This document shows, one piece after another, positions 30,910 to 39,860 of a DNA stretch of 64,000 bases (position 1 is the first letter of the stretch; every line of letters begins with the position of its first letter). The notes below the pieces were generated by a model. The model made no database searches, was not told the origin of the DNA, and saw only the letters and a program-made list of their open reading frames with translations. The stretch is from Gracilibacillus lacisalsi DSM 19029 (lineage in GTDB: Bacteria; Bacillota; Bacilli; Bacillales; Amphibacillaceae): contig NZ_KB898669.1 in the NCBI RefSeq assembly GCF_000377765.1, positions 62,001 to 126,000 on the forward strand, in the 5' to 3' direction. The position numbers and the translations under genes were made by a program.

Positions 30910-30997
30910 TCACCTGCTTTTAAAATTGTTATCACCTTTACATGGTAGATTCTATACTACTTGCTTCTAAATTATACTACGCCTCAAGGTTTAAAAA

Positions 30998-31025
30998 TCC
31001 CCTCTTCCTATAAAAGAAGAGGGGC
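30998..31025. terminator. Terminator between regulator and fbp
   Basis: CCCCTCTTC, an 8-base loop, GAAGAGGGG. Shared by the convergent genes, with A-rich flanks on the left (T-run on the minus strand). Confidence 0.8.
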
Positions 31026-31038
31026 ATAAAATAATGGA

Positions 31039-32970
31039 TTAATTCATATAACGGTATTCCATCAATTGCTTCAACATTTCAATTTCCTCTAATAATTCCT
31101 TTCCAACATTGGTTTCTCTCACTTTCTTTCGTTCGAGTTCTTTGTCTACTACTCTTCTAACTGATAAAACATCTGCACCATTTAACAGAACATCTTCTTT
31201 AGAATTAAAATGTTGGTGAGCAACTAACTGCATGCCAAATGAATTATATAACAACGTATACCCAGCAATACCAGTAGTTGACTGATACGCTTTGGAAAAC
31301 CCACCATCAATGACAATCATTTTACCGTTTGCTTTGATTGGATTCTCTCCTTCTACTTCTTTAACAGGGGTATGGCCATTGATAATATGACCTTGATCAG
31401 GATCAAGATCAAACTCTTCCAACATTTTACGGCATACTTCCTCATCTTCTCTCAAATAGAAGTAAGGATTCTTTTGTTCTTTATGTGCTTGTTTATCTGT
31501 AATGAAATAGCGCTCAAATGTTGTCATTGCACGTTTTCCAAATAACGATGAATATTCCCCTGTCCAGAGATACCAAACCATGTCTGTTGCCAGATCATCT
31601 GTCTCTTCCAAATTCGCAAAAGCATGGCGTAAGTATTCTTCAAACTTATCCAGTAAGTCACGGCCTTTATAGGTGTTTCCTTCAATCTCCATCTGTTCCA
31701 TATTTCCGTCTTCATCAACAGGAATACAACCATGAATTAGTAAATTGCCGTTATATCTTAAGTATAGATTCCCTTTTTTCATGAGAAACTTCATATGTCT
31801 CGATAATTTCTCCGAATATTGTACCGAAAGCAAGAGTTTATCGATTACCTCCTCTTCTTCCGGTAACAGTTTTGCCGGATTTTCTGGATCTACTGTAGCA
31901 AAGCAAGTATTTTCAAGTGAATATGTTTTTCCATAAATCGTTACCTGATTCTTCTCATAATCTACTTTCTCCAATAAAAGTCTTTCCGACATATTAAAGA
32001 ATGGACGTCGTTTAATAATGGGACTTTCTAATTTAAATTGAATCATCGCTATCGCCTGATGAATTTTAGTAATTTGTAATGCCTCATCCGCTGATAGAGG
32101 TTTATCAGGATGCTCCTTCGGTCTGAAAGCAGGGTTATCATCATAGTATTTTTCAGCTAAATTTAATAATGGCCTAAGATTAATTCCATAAACATCTTCA
32201 ATAATATCGAGGTTATCATAACGGGCACAAATACGAATGATATTGGCAAGGCAAACCTTCGAACCGGCAAAAGCACCAATCCATAGAACATCATGGTTTC
32301 CCCATTGGATATCTAGAGAATGATAATTAATGAGTGTATCCATAATTTTATCTGGGTCAGGTCCACGATCATAAATATCTCCTACTACATGGAGATGATC
32401 CACTACCAGCTGTTGAATCGTATAAGCAAGTCCGGTGATCAGTTTATCTGCCTGACCTAGCGTAATGATCTGCTGGACGATTTTTTCATAATACGGTTTT
32501 TTGTTGGAATATTTATCAGATTTATAAAGCAATTCTTCGATAACATAGACAAACTGTTCTGGTAATGCCTTACGCAGCTTTGAGCGAGTATACTTAGATG
32601 ATGCGTATGGAATCAGTTGAATCATATCGCAAATAATTTTCTCATACCAGTTATGTAAATCCTGTTTATGATTAAAATTATTTTTGATTAATGTTAATTT
32701 CTCTTCAGGGTAGTAAACCAAAGTCGCGAATTCGTTAATTTGATCTTGTGACAATTTATCTTTGAAAATATCCGTTATTTTTTCTTTCACTTTCCCTGAA
32801 CCATTTCTCAGCACATGTTGAAATGCATGATATTCCCCATGCAAATCACTGACAAAGTGCTCCGTACCTTTTGGTAAGTTCAGAATTGCTTCAAGGTTAA
32901 TGATTTCGGTTACCACTTTTTCTTCACTGTCATATTTTTCAGCAAGTAAGTCTAGGTATTTCGTATTCAC
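31039..32970 (-). CDS. fbp: Fructose-1,6-bisphosphatase, class III
   Basis: 643 residues, the large class III enzyme typical of Firmicutes and unrelated to class I/II. Metallophosphatase motifs: [57 protein letters not shown] and [11 protein letters not shown]. It removes the C1 phosphate of fructose-1,6-bisphosphate for gluconeogenesis. The start is GTG 32970 with GAGGGG about 11 bases upstream. Monocistronic and closed by the terminator at 30998. Confidence 0.95.
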   Translation of the reverse strand: MNTKYLDLLAEKYDSEEKVVTEIINLEAILNLPKGTEHFVSDLHGEYHAFQHVLRNGSGKVKEKITDIFKDKLSQDQINEFATLVYYPEEKLTLIKNNFNHKQDLHNWYEKIICDMIQLIPYASSKYTRSKLRKALPEQFVYVIEELLYKSDKYSNKKPYYEKIVQQIITLGQADKLITGLAYTIQQLVVDHLHVVGDIYDRGPDPDKIMDTLINYHSLDIQWGNHDVLWIGAFAGSKVCLANIIRICARYDNLDIIEDVYGINLRPLLNLAEKYYDDNPAFRPKEHPDKPLSADEALQITKIHQAIAMIQFKLESPIIKRRPFFNMSERLLLEKVDYEKNQVTIYGKTYSLENTCFATVDPENPAKLLPEEEEVIDKLLLSVQYSEKLSRHMKFLMKKGNLYLRYNGNLLIHGCIPVDEDGNMEQMEIEGNTYKGRDLLDKFEEYLRHAFANLEETDDLATDMVWYLWTGEYSSLFGKRAMTTFERYFITDKQAHKEQKNPYFYLREDEEVCRKMLEEFDLDPDQGHIINGHTPVKEVEGENPIKANGKMIVIDGGFSKAYQSTTGIAGYTLLYNSFGMQLVAHQHFNSKEDVLLNGADVLSVRRVVDKELERKKVRETNVGKELLEEIEMLKQLMEYRYMN

Positions 32971-33222
32971 TGTGTAGCTATCCCCTCTCCGTTATGTATC
33001 ACGGCACTATTCGTCCGTAAACCTCCATTATTGGCAGCCTGATTTTATATAGCATTATTGTAACAATTAACGCAACACATTTCTAGTTATCACTCTTTTA
33101 ATACAACGCTTTATCTGAATAATGTTGTGTTAAAAATTATTTCTCGGGAAATATCGGCATCACTCCTCAGCTATTTCGTTTCAACGTCGATTTGCGCTAT
33201 AATATCATTTAGGAGGGGTTAC

Positions 33223-34263
33223 ATGTCGACATATACTGTCATTGGCGGTGGAATTGCCGGAGCTTCCATAGCCTATCATCTTGCCAAAACCGGGAATTCT
33301 GTTACTGTCTTTGATCGCTATGATAAAGGACAAGCAACTACTGCTTCAGCAGGGATCATTTGCCCTTGGGTCAGTCAGCGCAGAAATAAAAAATGGTACA
33401 GACTTGTTCAGGAAGGTGCTCGTTATTACCCGGATTTCATTCAAGAACTCGAGGAAACAACCGGGCAGTTTACTGGATACAAACGAAATGGAGCGATATG
33501 TCTATTTAAAGATGAGCGGATTCAGCAACTCGCATATGAACGGATTTCTGCCAAACAGGATGGATCACCTGAAATGGGAGATGTTTATAAACTGACAAAA
33601 GCAGAAGTGAAAGAAATTCATCCACATCTGACTGATTGTTATCCAGCCGTATTTGTAGAAGGTGGGGGGCAAATCCGTGGAGAAAGTCTGCTTTCAGCTT
33701 TAAAAGAAGGGATAAGCCTTCATGGTGGTAAATGGATACAACAAGCTATCAAGCCTGAAGAGGCAGAAGGTACTGTTATCTATGCTGCTGGTGCATGGGC
33801 TGGTGAGTATTGTCAAACACCTTTAGTCCGTCATCAACGGGCAGAATTATTGCACCTCAAACTAGATGATGAATACCAGAGTAAAGAAACTCCCGTTGTG
33901 ATGGGACTTGGACCAATGTATATTGTAGGAACTGATCATAATCAGTTTGCGATTGGAACAACACACGAGGATACCGAAGAATTTTCCATTGCCCCGTCAG
34001 AAGAAAATCAGCAATACCTTCATCATGAGGCAATGCGTTATTTTCCGGAAACTACTATCCAAGACCAATTTATGGCTGTAGGTTTACGTCCTTTTACAAG
34101 GGATTCATTGCCGTATATCGGATGGACTGCAGATCATATCTTTTCCGTGAATGGTTTAGGTTCTTCTGGATTAACAGCAGGACCAGTGATTGGGAGAGAG
34201 GTTGCAGCCTATTTAACAGATAAGGAAACAGTTTTAAACCTGGAGGATTATGCTTATCTTTAA
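33223..34263 (+). CDS. FAD-dependent oxidoreductase (D-amino acid oxidase type)
   Basis: 346 residues from the chosen start. Dinucleotide-binding motif VIGGGIAGASIAYHLAKTG at the N-terminus, ATTASAGIICPW, later GAWAGEY, RPFTRDSLPYIG and the C-terminal GLGSSGLTAGPVIGREVA, all as in the DAO/GlpD/ThiO superfamily. ThiO, sarcosine oxidase and DadA belong here. The substrate is not predictable; no thi genes are adjacent. ATG 33223 has AGGAGGGG 6 bases upstream, so the longer in-frame extension (from 33127) is rejected. Confidence 0.88.
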   Translation: MSTYTVIGGGIAGASIAYHLAKTGNSVTVFDRYDKGQATTASAGIICPWVSQRRNKKWYRLVQEGARYYPDFIQELEETTGQFTGYKRNGAICLFKDERIQQLAYERISAKQDGSPEMGDVYKLTKAEVKEIHPHLTDCYPAVFVEGGGQIRGESLLSALKEGISLHGGKWIQQAIKPEEAEGTVIYAAGAWAGEYCQTPLVRHQRAELLHLKLDDEYQSKETPVVMGLGPMYIVGTDHNQFAIGTTHEDTEEFSIAPSEENQQYLHHEAMRYFPETTIQDQFMAVGLRPFTRDSLPYIGWTADHIFSVNGLGSSGLTAGPVIGREVAAYLTDKETVLNLEDYAYL

Positions 34264-34360
34264 GTGTTCGACAAGATAATGACTTAGAAGGGACTGAATG
34301 ATGCACAGATATCAATATTTTTTATCCATCAATTAAACTCACAAATGGGAGGTAAAAGTA

Positions 34361-34891
34361 TTGATACAACATCTATATACGAAAAGACTGCACTTAAGGA
34401 AGATGACTTCTGAAGATGCAGCTAGTCTGTTTACCATTTGGTCTGACTCTGATGTAACAGCGTTTATGAACATTAGTAACTTTACAACGAAAGAGCAGGC
34501 TGAGGAAATGATCTCTTTTCTCGACCGGTTGGCACAAGATCATAAAGCAATCCGTTTTACCATCATAGAAAGAAACGCTAACGAAATTATCGGATCCTGT
34601 GGGTATAATTCCCTTGATTTCGAAAATAAAAAGGCGGAAATAGGCTATGAAATAGCTAAAAAACACTGGGGTAAAGGCTTTGCGCCAGAAGCAATCTCAA
34701 CGCTTATGGATTATGCCTATAATAGATTAGATTTCCATCGTATCGAAGCGAAGGTAGAACCGGGAAATGTTAATTCGGTGAGAGTTCTAGATAAGTTAGG
34801 TTTTATTTATGAGGGGACATTAAGACAGTCTGAGAAAGCTAAGGATAAGTTTATTGACTTACAGATGTATTCTAAATTAAAAACAGACTAG
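34361..34891 (+). CDS. GNAT acetyltransferase (RimJ/RimL type)
   Basis: 176 residues: YTKRLHLRKMTSEDAASLF at the start, SCGYNSLDFENKKAEIGYEIAKK with the acetyl-CoA binding KHWGKGFAPEA, and VEPGNVNSVRVLDKLGFIYEG. Very similar in layout to the other GNAT gene in this window (15822-16391), but not a recent duplicate. The start is TTG 34361 with GGAGG 8 bases upstream. About 100 bases after the oxidoreductase gene, possibly in its transcript. Confidence 0.87.
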   Translation: MIQHLYTKRLHLRKMTSEDAASLFTIWSDSDVTAFMNISNFTTKEQAEEMISFLDRLAQDHKAIRFTIIERNANEIIGSCGYNSLDFENKKAEIGYEIAKKHWGKGFAPEAISTLMDYAYNRLDFHRIEAKVEPGNVNSVRVLDKLGFIYEGTLRQSEKAKDKFIDLQMYSKLKTD

Positions 34892-34902
34892 AATATTTAA
34901 AG

Positions 34903-34943
34903 CAAACCTCAAAAGCGTAACGTTTTTGAGGTTTGCTTACTTT
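34903..34943. terminator. Bidirectional terminator
   Basis: AAGCAAACCTCAAAA pairs with TTTTGAGGTTTGCTT around GCGTAACG; T-rich right flank. Sits between the convergent GNAT and coat-protein genes. Confidence 0.88.
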
Positions 34944-34947
34944 TTTC

Positions 34948-35574
34948 TTAGTGCATACCTTGTTGAGGTGCTTTTGTATAAGCTTGCAGCATATTATTCA
35001 TATCTTGAGCGTCTAGTTTAGGTAGTTGATAATAACCATGTTTGTTTTGGTATAAGAACAGTTCATAGCTCATTTCGATTATGTTCGGCACACTATCTGC
35101 AATAATGCGACGCAATACCGGGTTGTTCATCTCTACTGCTGCCATAGTGAGTCCAGAAGCCATTGATTTAGTATGACCTAACATAAAAGAGGAGAAACAT
35201 TCATCCGTAAACTCATTAACAGACTGCTTTGGTTTTTTTGGTTGCCCAGCCTGAGTGCCGTAAGTAACCTCATTATTTTGCTGCATTTTGTACTGTTGTG
35301 TTGGTACTTGTGGATCTTGCCCAGTTTGGAAGCTTTCTACGATTGTGTTATACATTTGCGTAAGAAAAGAAGTTTGGCGCTGCAGGATACCTTTTAATTC
35401 TTGATCTTGAATATGTTGATCATACAACTGATACTGCTCCATCATCCCGATTAAGCCACCAATTAATTCATGGGAATCCATCATTTCATGTGCACCATGA
35501 TTATGACTAGTCCCTTGGTTCGCCATATTTTGTGGCATTTGCGCATTGTTTTGCATCTGATTTTGATTTTGCAC
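34948..35574 (-). CDS. Spore coat protein, CotF family
   Basis: About 208 residues. A Gln/Asn/Met-rich N-terminus is followed by two helical blocks; the second (DECFSSFMLGHTKSMASGLTMAAVEMNNPVLRRIIAD) is the coat-F ferritin-like signature, ending with YQLPKLDAQ. Coat-F proteins are made in the mother cell and deposited in the spore coat, which implies a spore-former. The start is GTG 35574, with AGGAGG 9 bases upstream; the longer frame lacks a ribosome site. No sigma-K promoter could be defined by eye. Confidence 0.9.
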   Translation of the reverse strand: MQNQNQMQNNAQMPQNMANQGTSHNHGAHEMMDSHELIGGLIGMMEQYQLYDQHIQDQELKGILQRQTSFLTQMYNTIVESFQTGQDPQVPTQQYKMQQNNEVTYGTQAGQPKKPKQSVNEFTDECFSSFMLGHTKSMASGLTMAAVEMNNPVLRRIIADSVPNIIEMSYELFLYQNKHGYYQLPKLDAQDMNNMLQAYTKAPQQGMH

Positions 35575-35691
35575 TATAAGTAACCTCCTGTATTTAAAAT
35601 TCAAGTATATATTTTCCTCTTAGGGAACATTTATGTATATAATTTTTCGTAAAAAACAAAAAATCTCGTAAATGTGTTAATTACTTCTAAG

Positions 35692-35725
35692 AATCATTAT
35701 CAACTTTGGGGATTTACTATCAACT
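35692..35725 (-). repeat. GTTGATARTAAATCCC direct repeat, copy A
   Basis: Read on the minus strand, two units AGTTGATAGTAAATCCCC and AGTTGATAATG stand 20 bases apart. The same motif occurs in three units at 53484-53541. Noncoding, upstream of the coat-protein gene. Confidence 0.6.
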
Positions 35726-35778
35726 TTTAGAATGACCAAGACAATATAAAAGTCCGAGAATCCCGGACAATCGTATTT

Positions 35779-36417
35779 TTACACTTCTTCAATTATCTTT
35801 TCAAGTCTTGCTGTCGTATAATGACCATCTATCCCTGGTTTCGTAATCAAATAATCTAAAATTTCCTTATTCTCTAAGGACAATGTTGATTTTAAACCAT
35901 GAATGATCATGCTTAAATATTCTTTAGATGGTGTATGAAAAGGGACATCTAAATCCCAATCTGCAGTGAAAGTAACGATAGGGTAACCATCCTCTTCGCC
36001 TAAAAACAAAATCGTTCCATACCACGAGTCTCGTAATGTTTTGTATCCGCTCTCCATCACTTTATCTAAATCGATATGTATCTCCACTCCATTATTTTCC
36101 TGTTTAACTACATCCATAAATTGCTCTTCTGTTATTAAATATTTTCTACTGTATGTATGGAACTTTTCATTTTTGCTCAATCCGATAAATGCCACACCTT
36201 GTTTTTGCCAGCGCCTTGATTCTTTTGCAAAGTAAAGCGGATATGGCATGATATGTGTTCCTTCAGCGATTGGAAGGGATTTATCTCTACACCCTACCTC
36301 TCTTTTTTCCGAACCTTTAGGTCGTCCACCTTTGATATAACATAAAAACCTTTCCCTGCTTAAATTAGATCCATAGCTTGCATACCAGACATAGGACCTT
36401 TCTTCTGACGTAGACAT
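35779..36417 (-). CDS. Gamma-glutamylcyclotransferase-like protein
   Basis: About 212 residues. The N-terminal VWYASYGSNLSRERFLCYI contains the YGSNL motif of the GGCT/AIG2-like fold. Further on are YPLYFAKES, GVAFIGLS and a helical C-terminal half longer than in minimal GGCT proteins. Enzymes of this fold release 5-oxoproline from gamma-glutamyl amines, but many members are uncharacterised. ATG 36417 is preceded by GGGGGAAG at good spacing. It lies just after a gamma-glutamyl hydrolase-type gene, and the two probably form an operon. Confidence 0.75.
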   Translation of the reverse strand: MSTSEERSYVWYASYGSNLSRERFLCYIKGGRPKGSEKREVGCRDKSLPIAEGTHIMPYPLYFAKESRRWQKQGVAFIGLSKNEKFHTYSRKYLITEEQFMDVVKQENNGVEIHIDLDKVMESGYKTLRDSWYGTILFLGEEDGYPIVTFTADWDLDVPFHTPSKEYLSMIIHGLKSTLSLENKEILDYLITKPGIDGHYTTARLEKIIEEV

Positions 36418-36440
36418 AATACTTCCCCCTAACATTAAGC

Positions 36441-37166
36441 TTAATTTTTGCATGCTTTAACAAAAGCATCAAATATCCCTTGCATTGTTGCGTCTTCACT
36501 CGCCATCTCTTCAGGATGCCACTGGATGCCCATTATCATTGGAGAAGTTTTATCGACTCCTTCCACCGCTTCCATGATACCATCTGGGGCAATCGCTACT
36601 TTCTTTAGATTTGTTGCAAGCTGATCAATTGCCTGATGATGAATGCTGTTTACTTGAATACTTGAGTTACCTAGAATCTGATATAACAGACTCGTCTTAT
36701 CGATCTGAATATAATGGGTGGGCTCTGGTCTTGCCGCTTGCTGGTTATGGTTGATTGCATGAGGATTACTAGTCTCGATATCTTGTATGACTGTGCCTCC
36801 TAATGCAACATTTAACATGGTTGCACCTCTGCAAAGCCCCAGAATTGGTTTACTTTGTTTTTGTGCATATTTCACCAATTCTATTTCAGTATGATCCCTT
36901 TTTTTATTGGTGTTTTGGATTTTTGGAGATGGATACGTCCCAAACGAGTTGGGATCGATATCTTCTCCACTGCTAAGTATAATGCCGTTACAAATACTGA
37001 CCCATACTTCCGCCATCACTTCTGGACCTGTGGGAATGATGATAGGAACTCCACCTGCTTGCATTACGGACTGAATATGCTTCTCATGCAGATTATAACT
37101 GGGAATATTGTTGTGACTAACAATCGAACACGTAATTCCAATTACAGGCTTGATCGATGGAACCAT
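36441..37166 (-). CDS. Class I glutamine amidotransferase-like gamma-glutamyl hydrolase
   Basis: About 241 residues of the PuuD/peptidase C26 group: VIGITCSIVSHNNIPSYNLHE, GIILSSGEDIDPNSFG, the nucleophile elbow PILGLCRGATMLNVALGG with catalytic Cys, NSIHHQAID, and the His-Glu dyad GIQWHPEEMA. PuuD-type enzymes hydrolyse gamma-glutamyl-GABA in putrescine breakdown, but no puu genes are nearby. ATG 37166 is preferred over GTG 37175, which is only 2 bases from AAGGG. Cotranscribed with the GGCT-like gene 24 bases downstream. Confidence 0.87.
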   Translation of the reverse strand: MVPSIKPVIGITCSIVSHNNIPSYNLHEKHIQSVMQAGGVPIIIPTGPEVMAEVWVSICNGIILSSGEDIDPNSFGTYPSPKIQNTNKKRDHTEIELVKYAQKQSKPILGLCRGATMLNVALGGTVIQDIETSNPHAINHNQQAARPEPTHYIQIDKTSLLYQILGNSSIQVNSIHHQAIDQLATNLKKVAIAPDGIMEAVEGVDKTSPMIMGIQWHPEEMASEDATMQGIFDAFVKACKN

Positions 37167-37332
37167 GTTGAACACTACCCTTCCATATTAAATACTTTAT
37201 GCGCCGTTGTTAAACCTTTTTTATTTTGTAAAAAAAGTTAAAAATTATACTTCTGCATAAAGTCAATTTCCGCCGGTAAGAGTTATGCTCTAGTAGTTTA
37301 CAGGCTGACCATCTACTTCTCAAATTTATACT

Positions 37333-37517
37333 TTATAACATGCCATGAATGGTTAGTTGTTCATCATCGATTTTAAAGTGTCCTTGCAGTTTTGGTTGAT
37401 CGTTGAAGGCAAATTTCGATATAATATATTCTTTTAGTTCGATGATAATTTGCGGACGAAAGCTTGCATCAAATGGTCCAAATGAATATATTGTTCAGTT
37501 CTTGTCATTCTTTTCAT
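37333..37517 (-). pseudogene. Possible remnant of a small gene
   Basis: An ORF of 54 codons, from 37494 down to TAA 37333-37335, reads like a real acidic protein (SFGPFDASFRPQIIIELKEY, then PKLQGHFKIDDEQLTIHGML) but has no start codon in frame. A frame from ATG 37517 (MKRMTRTEQYI) would join it after a one-base shift near 37483. No ribosome site. It could be a decayed gene; no family recognised. Confidence 0.35.
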
Positions 37518-37525
37518 GATAATAA

Positions 37526-37567
37526 GAAAACGCGAAAAACCTATTAAAAGGACTTTTCGCGTTTTTT
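37526..37567. terminator. Terminator after STAS-like gene A
   Basis: AAACGCGAAAA pairs with TTTTCGCGTTT around a loop of about 15 bases; T-run on the plus side, A-run on the other side, so it can act both ways. Confidence 0.85.
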
Positions 37568-37935
37568 TATGCTTCCATTATTTCATAGTTAGGCAAATCA
37601 ACCGTTCTGGCAATACGGTTCAGCTGCATTTTGATCTCTACATTATGAGTGATTACGAATTCGACTTTTTTAAAACCAGATTTTTTATATAACTTAAAGG
37701 ATCGGGCTAACTTTGGTGTCATTTCTTGATGGATTACCTCCATATCCTTGCAATCTACTTGTAACACATAATCATAAGTAGAAATGGAGCCTATCTGCTT
37801 TTCATAATCTTGATGGAATTTGTCCGCTTGCTCAGGTGTAAAGGTCCCCACTACATTCATATAAACAGCTTTACTTGTGGGCTTAACATCAATAACGTAA
37901 CCGCCATCAGCTGTCATGTTTTCTATTTTTGCCAT
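37567..37935 (-). CDS. STAS-like protein, copy A
   Basis: 122 residues. The pattern of short strands and helices (GYVIDVKPTSKAVYMNVVGTFTPEQADKFHQDYEKQI, VLQVDCKDMEVIHQEM, KKVEFVITHN) resembles STAS/SpoIIAA-like folds. It lacks the conserved Asp-Ser of true anti-sigma antagonists. It is a clear paralogue of the gene at 39838-40224: both begin MAK(I/V)ENMT.GGY.IDV and share FTP.QA..FH.DY.KQI. The two flank the alkaline phosphatase gene. Function unknown. GGAAGAGG precedes the ATG, and the leader resembles that of copy B. Confidence 0.7.
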   Translation of the reverse strand: MAKIENMTADGGYVIDVKPTSKAVYMNVVGTFTPEQADKFHQDYEKQIGSISTYDYVLQVDCKDMEVIHQEMTPKLARSFKLYKKSGFKKVEFVITHNVEIKMQLNRIARTVDLPNYEIMEA

Positions 37936-38329
37936 GTATACCTCTTCCTTTCTCTTGGATGTTTAATTAGAGTCTCGCACTAATAGATTTAGTTCATTTC
38001 AGATAAAAAAGTAATAATACCTAAGTCATTATTCCTCTTTTTCATTTGATATATGTCACCATTCTACAAACCATAAGATATTTTACCGTATTAAAAGATG
38101 ATTCGCAAAATATACAAAACTTTTAACTTAGTATAAAGGATCTATTTAATTATGGATTGTAAACACATTTAGCATAGACACCACAAAAAAATGCCATTTT
38201 CTGATATTATTTCCTACATATCCAGATTAATGACGTAAAGTCCCGGATGTTAACTAGTAAAGAAGAAGGATAGTCATCAAATTTTGATGGATCAAGGTAA
38301 ATAATCATGGATGTTAAGCCGGTATTTTT
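37936..38329. other. Intergenic region between STAS-like gene A and phosphatase
   Basis: About 390 bases. The minus-strand leader (CTCTAATTAAACATCC...GAGAAAGG) is similar to that of the paralogue at 40225-40265, suggesting the promoter was duplicated together with the gene. Otherwise nothing recognised before the Pho box at 38330. Confidence 0.5.
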
Positions 38330-38390
38330 TTCACCTAATGTTTACCATCAATTAATAGTCTATCAATATTCATCTAGTATCTTGTAACTG
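38330..38390 (+). promoter_or_regulatory. Pho box and promoter of alkaline phosphatase
   Basis: Hexamers recur every 11 bases: TTCACC (38330), TTTACC (38341), TTAATA (38352), TCAATA (38363), then CTAGTA (38374), with 5-base spacers throughout. This is the B. subtilis PhoP-box pattern. TAGTAT (38375-38380) or TAACTG (38385-38390) would be the -10. Four repeats directly upstream of a -10 is the arrangement of PhoP-activated phoA-type promoters. Confidence 0.75.
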
Positions 38391-38419
38391 TAAGCAAAAT
38401 TATGAAGGAGTTGGTAAGA

Positions 38420-39775
38420 ATGTTTAAAAAGATTGGTGCTGTAGCTCTTAGTACAGGTCTAGTTTTGTCTGCTGTGAGTGTTCCGGTTTTTGCGGACAAG
38501 CCTGAATCACCAGGAAAAGGAAACGGTAATGGATATGGTGGAAAGAAAATCGATAATATCATTTACATGATTCCAGACGGATTTAGTGGAGACTATGCTT
38601 CCAATTACCGTGTCTACAAAGGTGAAGATGCTGTTTGGGACGAACACCTAAAAGGAATGTTTACGACCAATTCGGCAAACGCTGATGTAACGGATTCTGC
38701 GGCCGCTGGTACAGCAATGGCTAGTGGTGTAAAAACTAACAATGGTGTAATCGGCCTTGATCCAGAGGGAAATGAACTAACAACCATCTTAGATGTATCT
38801 GAAGAAGCTGGTAAATCATCTGGATTAGTAGCTACATCCACGATCACACATGCCACACCTGCATCTTTTGCTGCAAATGTAGAAGATAGAAATAATCAAA
38901 CAGAGATTGCCAGACAGTATATCTCTAGTGAAGTAGATGTCCTTCTAGGTGGAGGGAGAAATATGTTCTTACCTGAAGCAGAAGGTGGTAACCAAGAAGA
39001 CGTCAATCTGATCGAACAAGCAGAAGATGCTGGATTTACCTATGTGGAAACTAGAGAAGAGCTACAAGACAATGCCGATATTAATGTAAATCAAGGCGAA
39101 AGACTACTTGGACTCTTTGCTGATGATGCACTTTCTCCTGAATTACACCGTGATCAAAGTGTAGAGCCTAGTTTAGCAGAGATGACAGAAGCATCCATCG
39201 AGGTTTTAGAGCAAGATAAGGACGGATTTTTCCTTATGGTAGAAGGAAGTCAAATCGACTGGGCAGGACATGCCAATGATGCTGCATGGGCTATGTCTGA
39301 TGTAGCGGCATTTGAGGAGGCAGTCGAAGCGGCCATTGATTTTGCTGAACAAGATGGTAAGACACTAGTGATTGTTGCTGGTGACCATGATACTGGTGGT
39401 ATGACAACAGGATCTGGTGCATACTCAGGATTGAATGCGGACATTTTGAATCAGGTAACAGCGACTGGAGACTTCATGGCTACTCAATTAAATGAAGATC
39501 GCTCCAACGCAAAAGAAATAGTTGAGGAATATACTAATTTAACCCTAACAGAAGATGAAGTACAATCCATTCAGAATGCTAGTGATGTAGCACTTGCAAT
39601 TAATAGCGTAGTAAGTGACCATGCAGGTATTGGCTGGACAAGTACTAATCATACTGGGGCAGACATCCCTGTTTATGCATATGGTCCTCAAGCTGATAAG
39701 TTTGCCGGTTTCTATGATAACACAGAACTGCCTAAGATTATGGCGAATGCTCTAAAAGTTAATTTGGAAAACTAA
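38420..39775 (+). CDS. Secreted alkaline phosphatase
   Basis: About 451 residues with a signal peptide ending near VFADK. Alkaline phosphatase motifs: MIPDGFSGDY (first metal ligand Asp), TDSAAAGTAMASG with the phosphorylated Ser, TSTITHATPASF, EGSQIDWAGHAND, VAGDHDTGG and HTGADIPVYAYGP. It removes phosphate from organic monoesters outside the cell. ATG 38420 lies 9 bases after AAGGAG; the in-frame ATG at 38402 overlaps that site and is rejected. Product is related to B. subtilis PhoA/PhoB; which of the two cannot be said. Controlled by the Pho box upstream. Confidence 0.93.
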   Translation: MFKKIGAVALSTGLVLSAVSVPVFADKPESPGKGNGNGYGGKKIDNIIYMIPDGFSGDYASNYRVYKGEDAVWDEHLKGMFTTNSANADVTDSAAAGTAMASGVKTNNGVIGLDPEGNELTTILDVSEEAGKSSGLVATSTITHATPASFAANVEDRNNQTEIARQYISSEVDVLLGGGRNMFLPEAEGGNQEDVNLIEQAEDAGFTYVETREELQDNADINVNQGERLLGLFADDALSPELHRDQSVEPSLAEMTEASIEVLEQDKDGFFLMVEGSQIDWAGHANDAAWAMSDVAAFEEAVEAAIDFAEQDGKTLVIVAGDHDTGGMTTGSGAYSGLNADILNQVTATGDFMATQLNEDRSNAKEIVEEYTNLTLTEDEVQSIQNASDVALAINSVVSDHAGIGWTSTNHTGADIPVYAYGPQADKFAGFYDNTELPKIMANALKVNLEN

Positions 39776-39824
39776 TATTTTTACAATCCCCTTTTTTGAT
39801 AAACTTGAATCAAATGCAATAGTG

Positions 39825-39860
39825 AAAGGGCCAAAATTTAAGTTTTGGCCCTTTTTATTT
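39825..39860. terminator. Terminator between phosphatase and STAS-like gene B
   Basis: AAAGGGCCAAAA, loop TTTAAG, TTTTGGCCCTTTTT. Shared by the two convergent genes and overlaps the end of the STAS-like coding region. Confidence 0.9.

Noticed and set aside
33127-33222. 32-codon N-terminal extension of the DAO-type oxidoreductase
   Set aside because: Precedes the FAD-binding motif, includes the real ribosome site and has no initiation signal.
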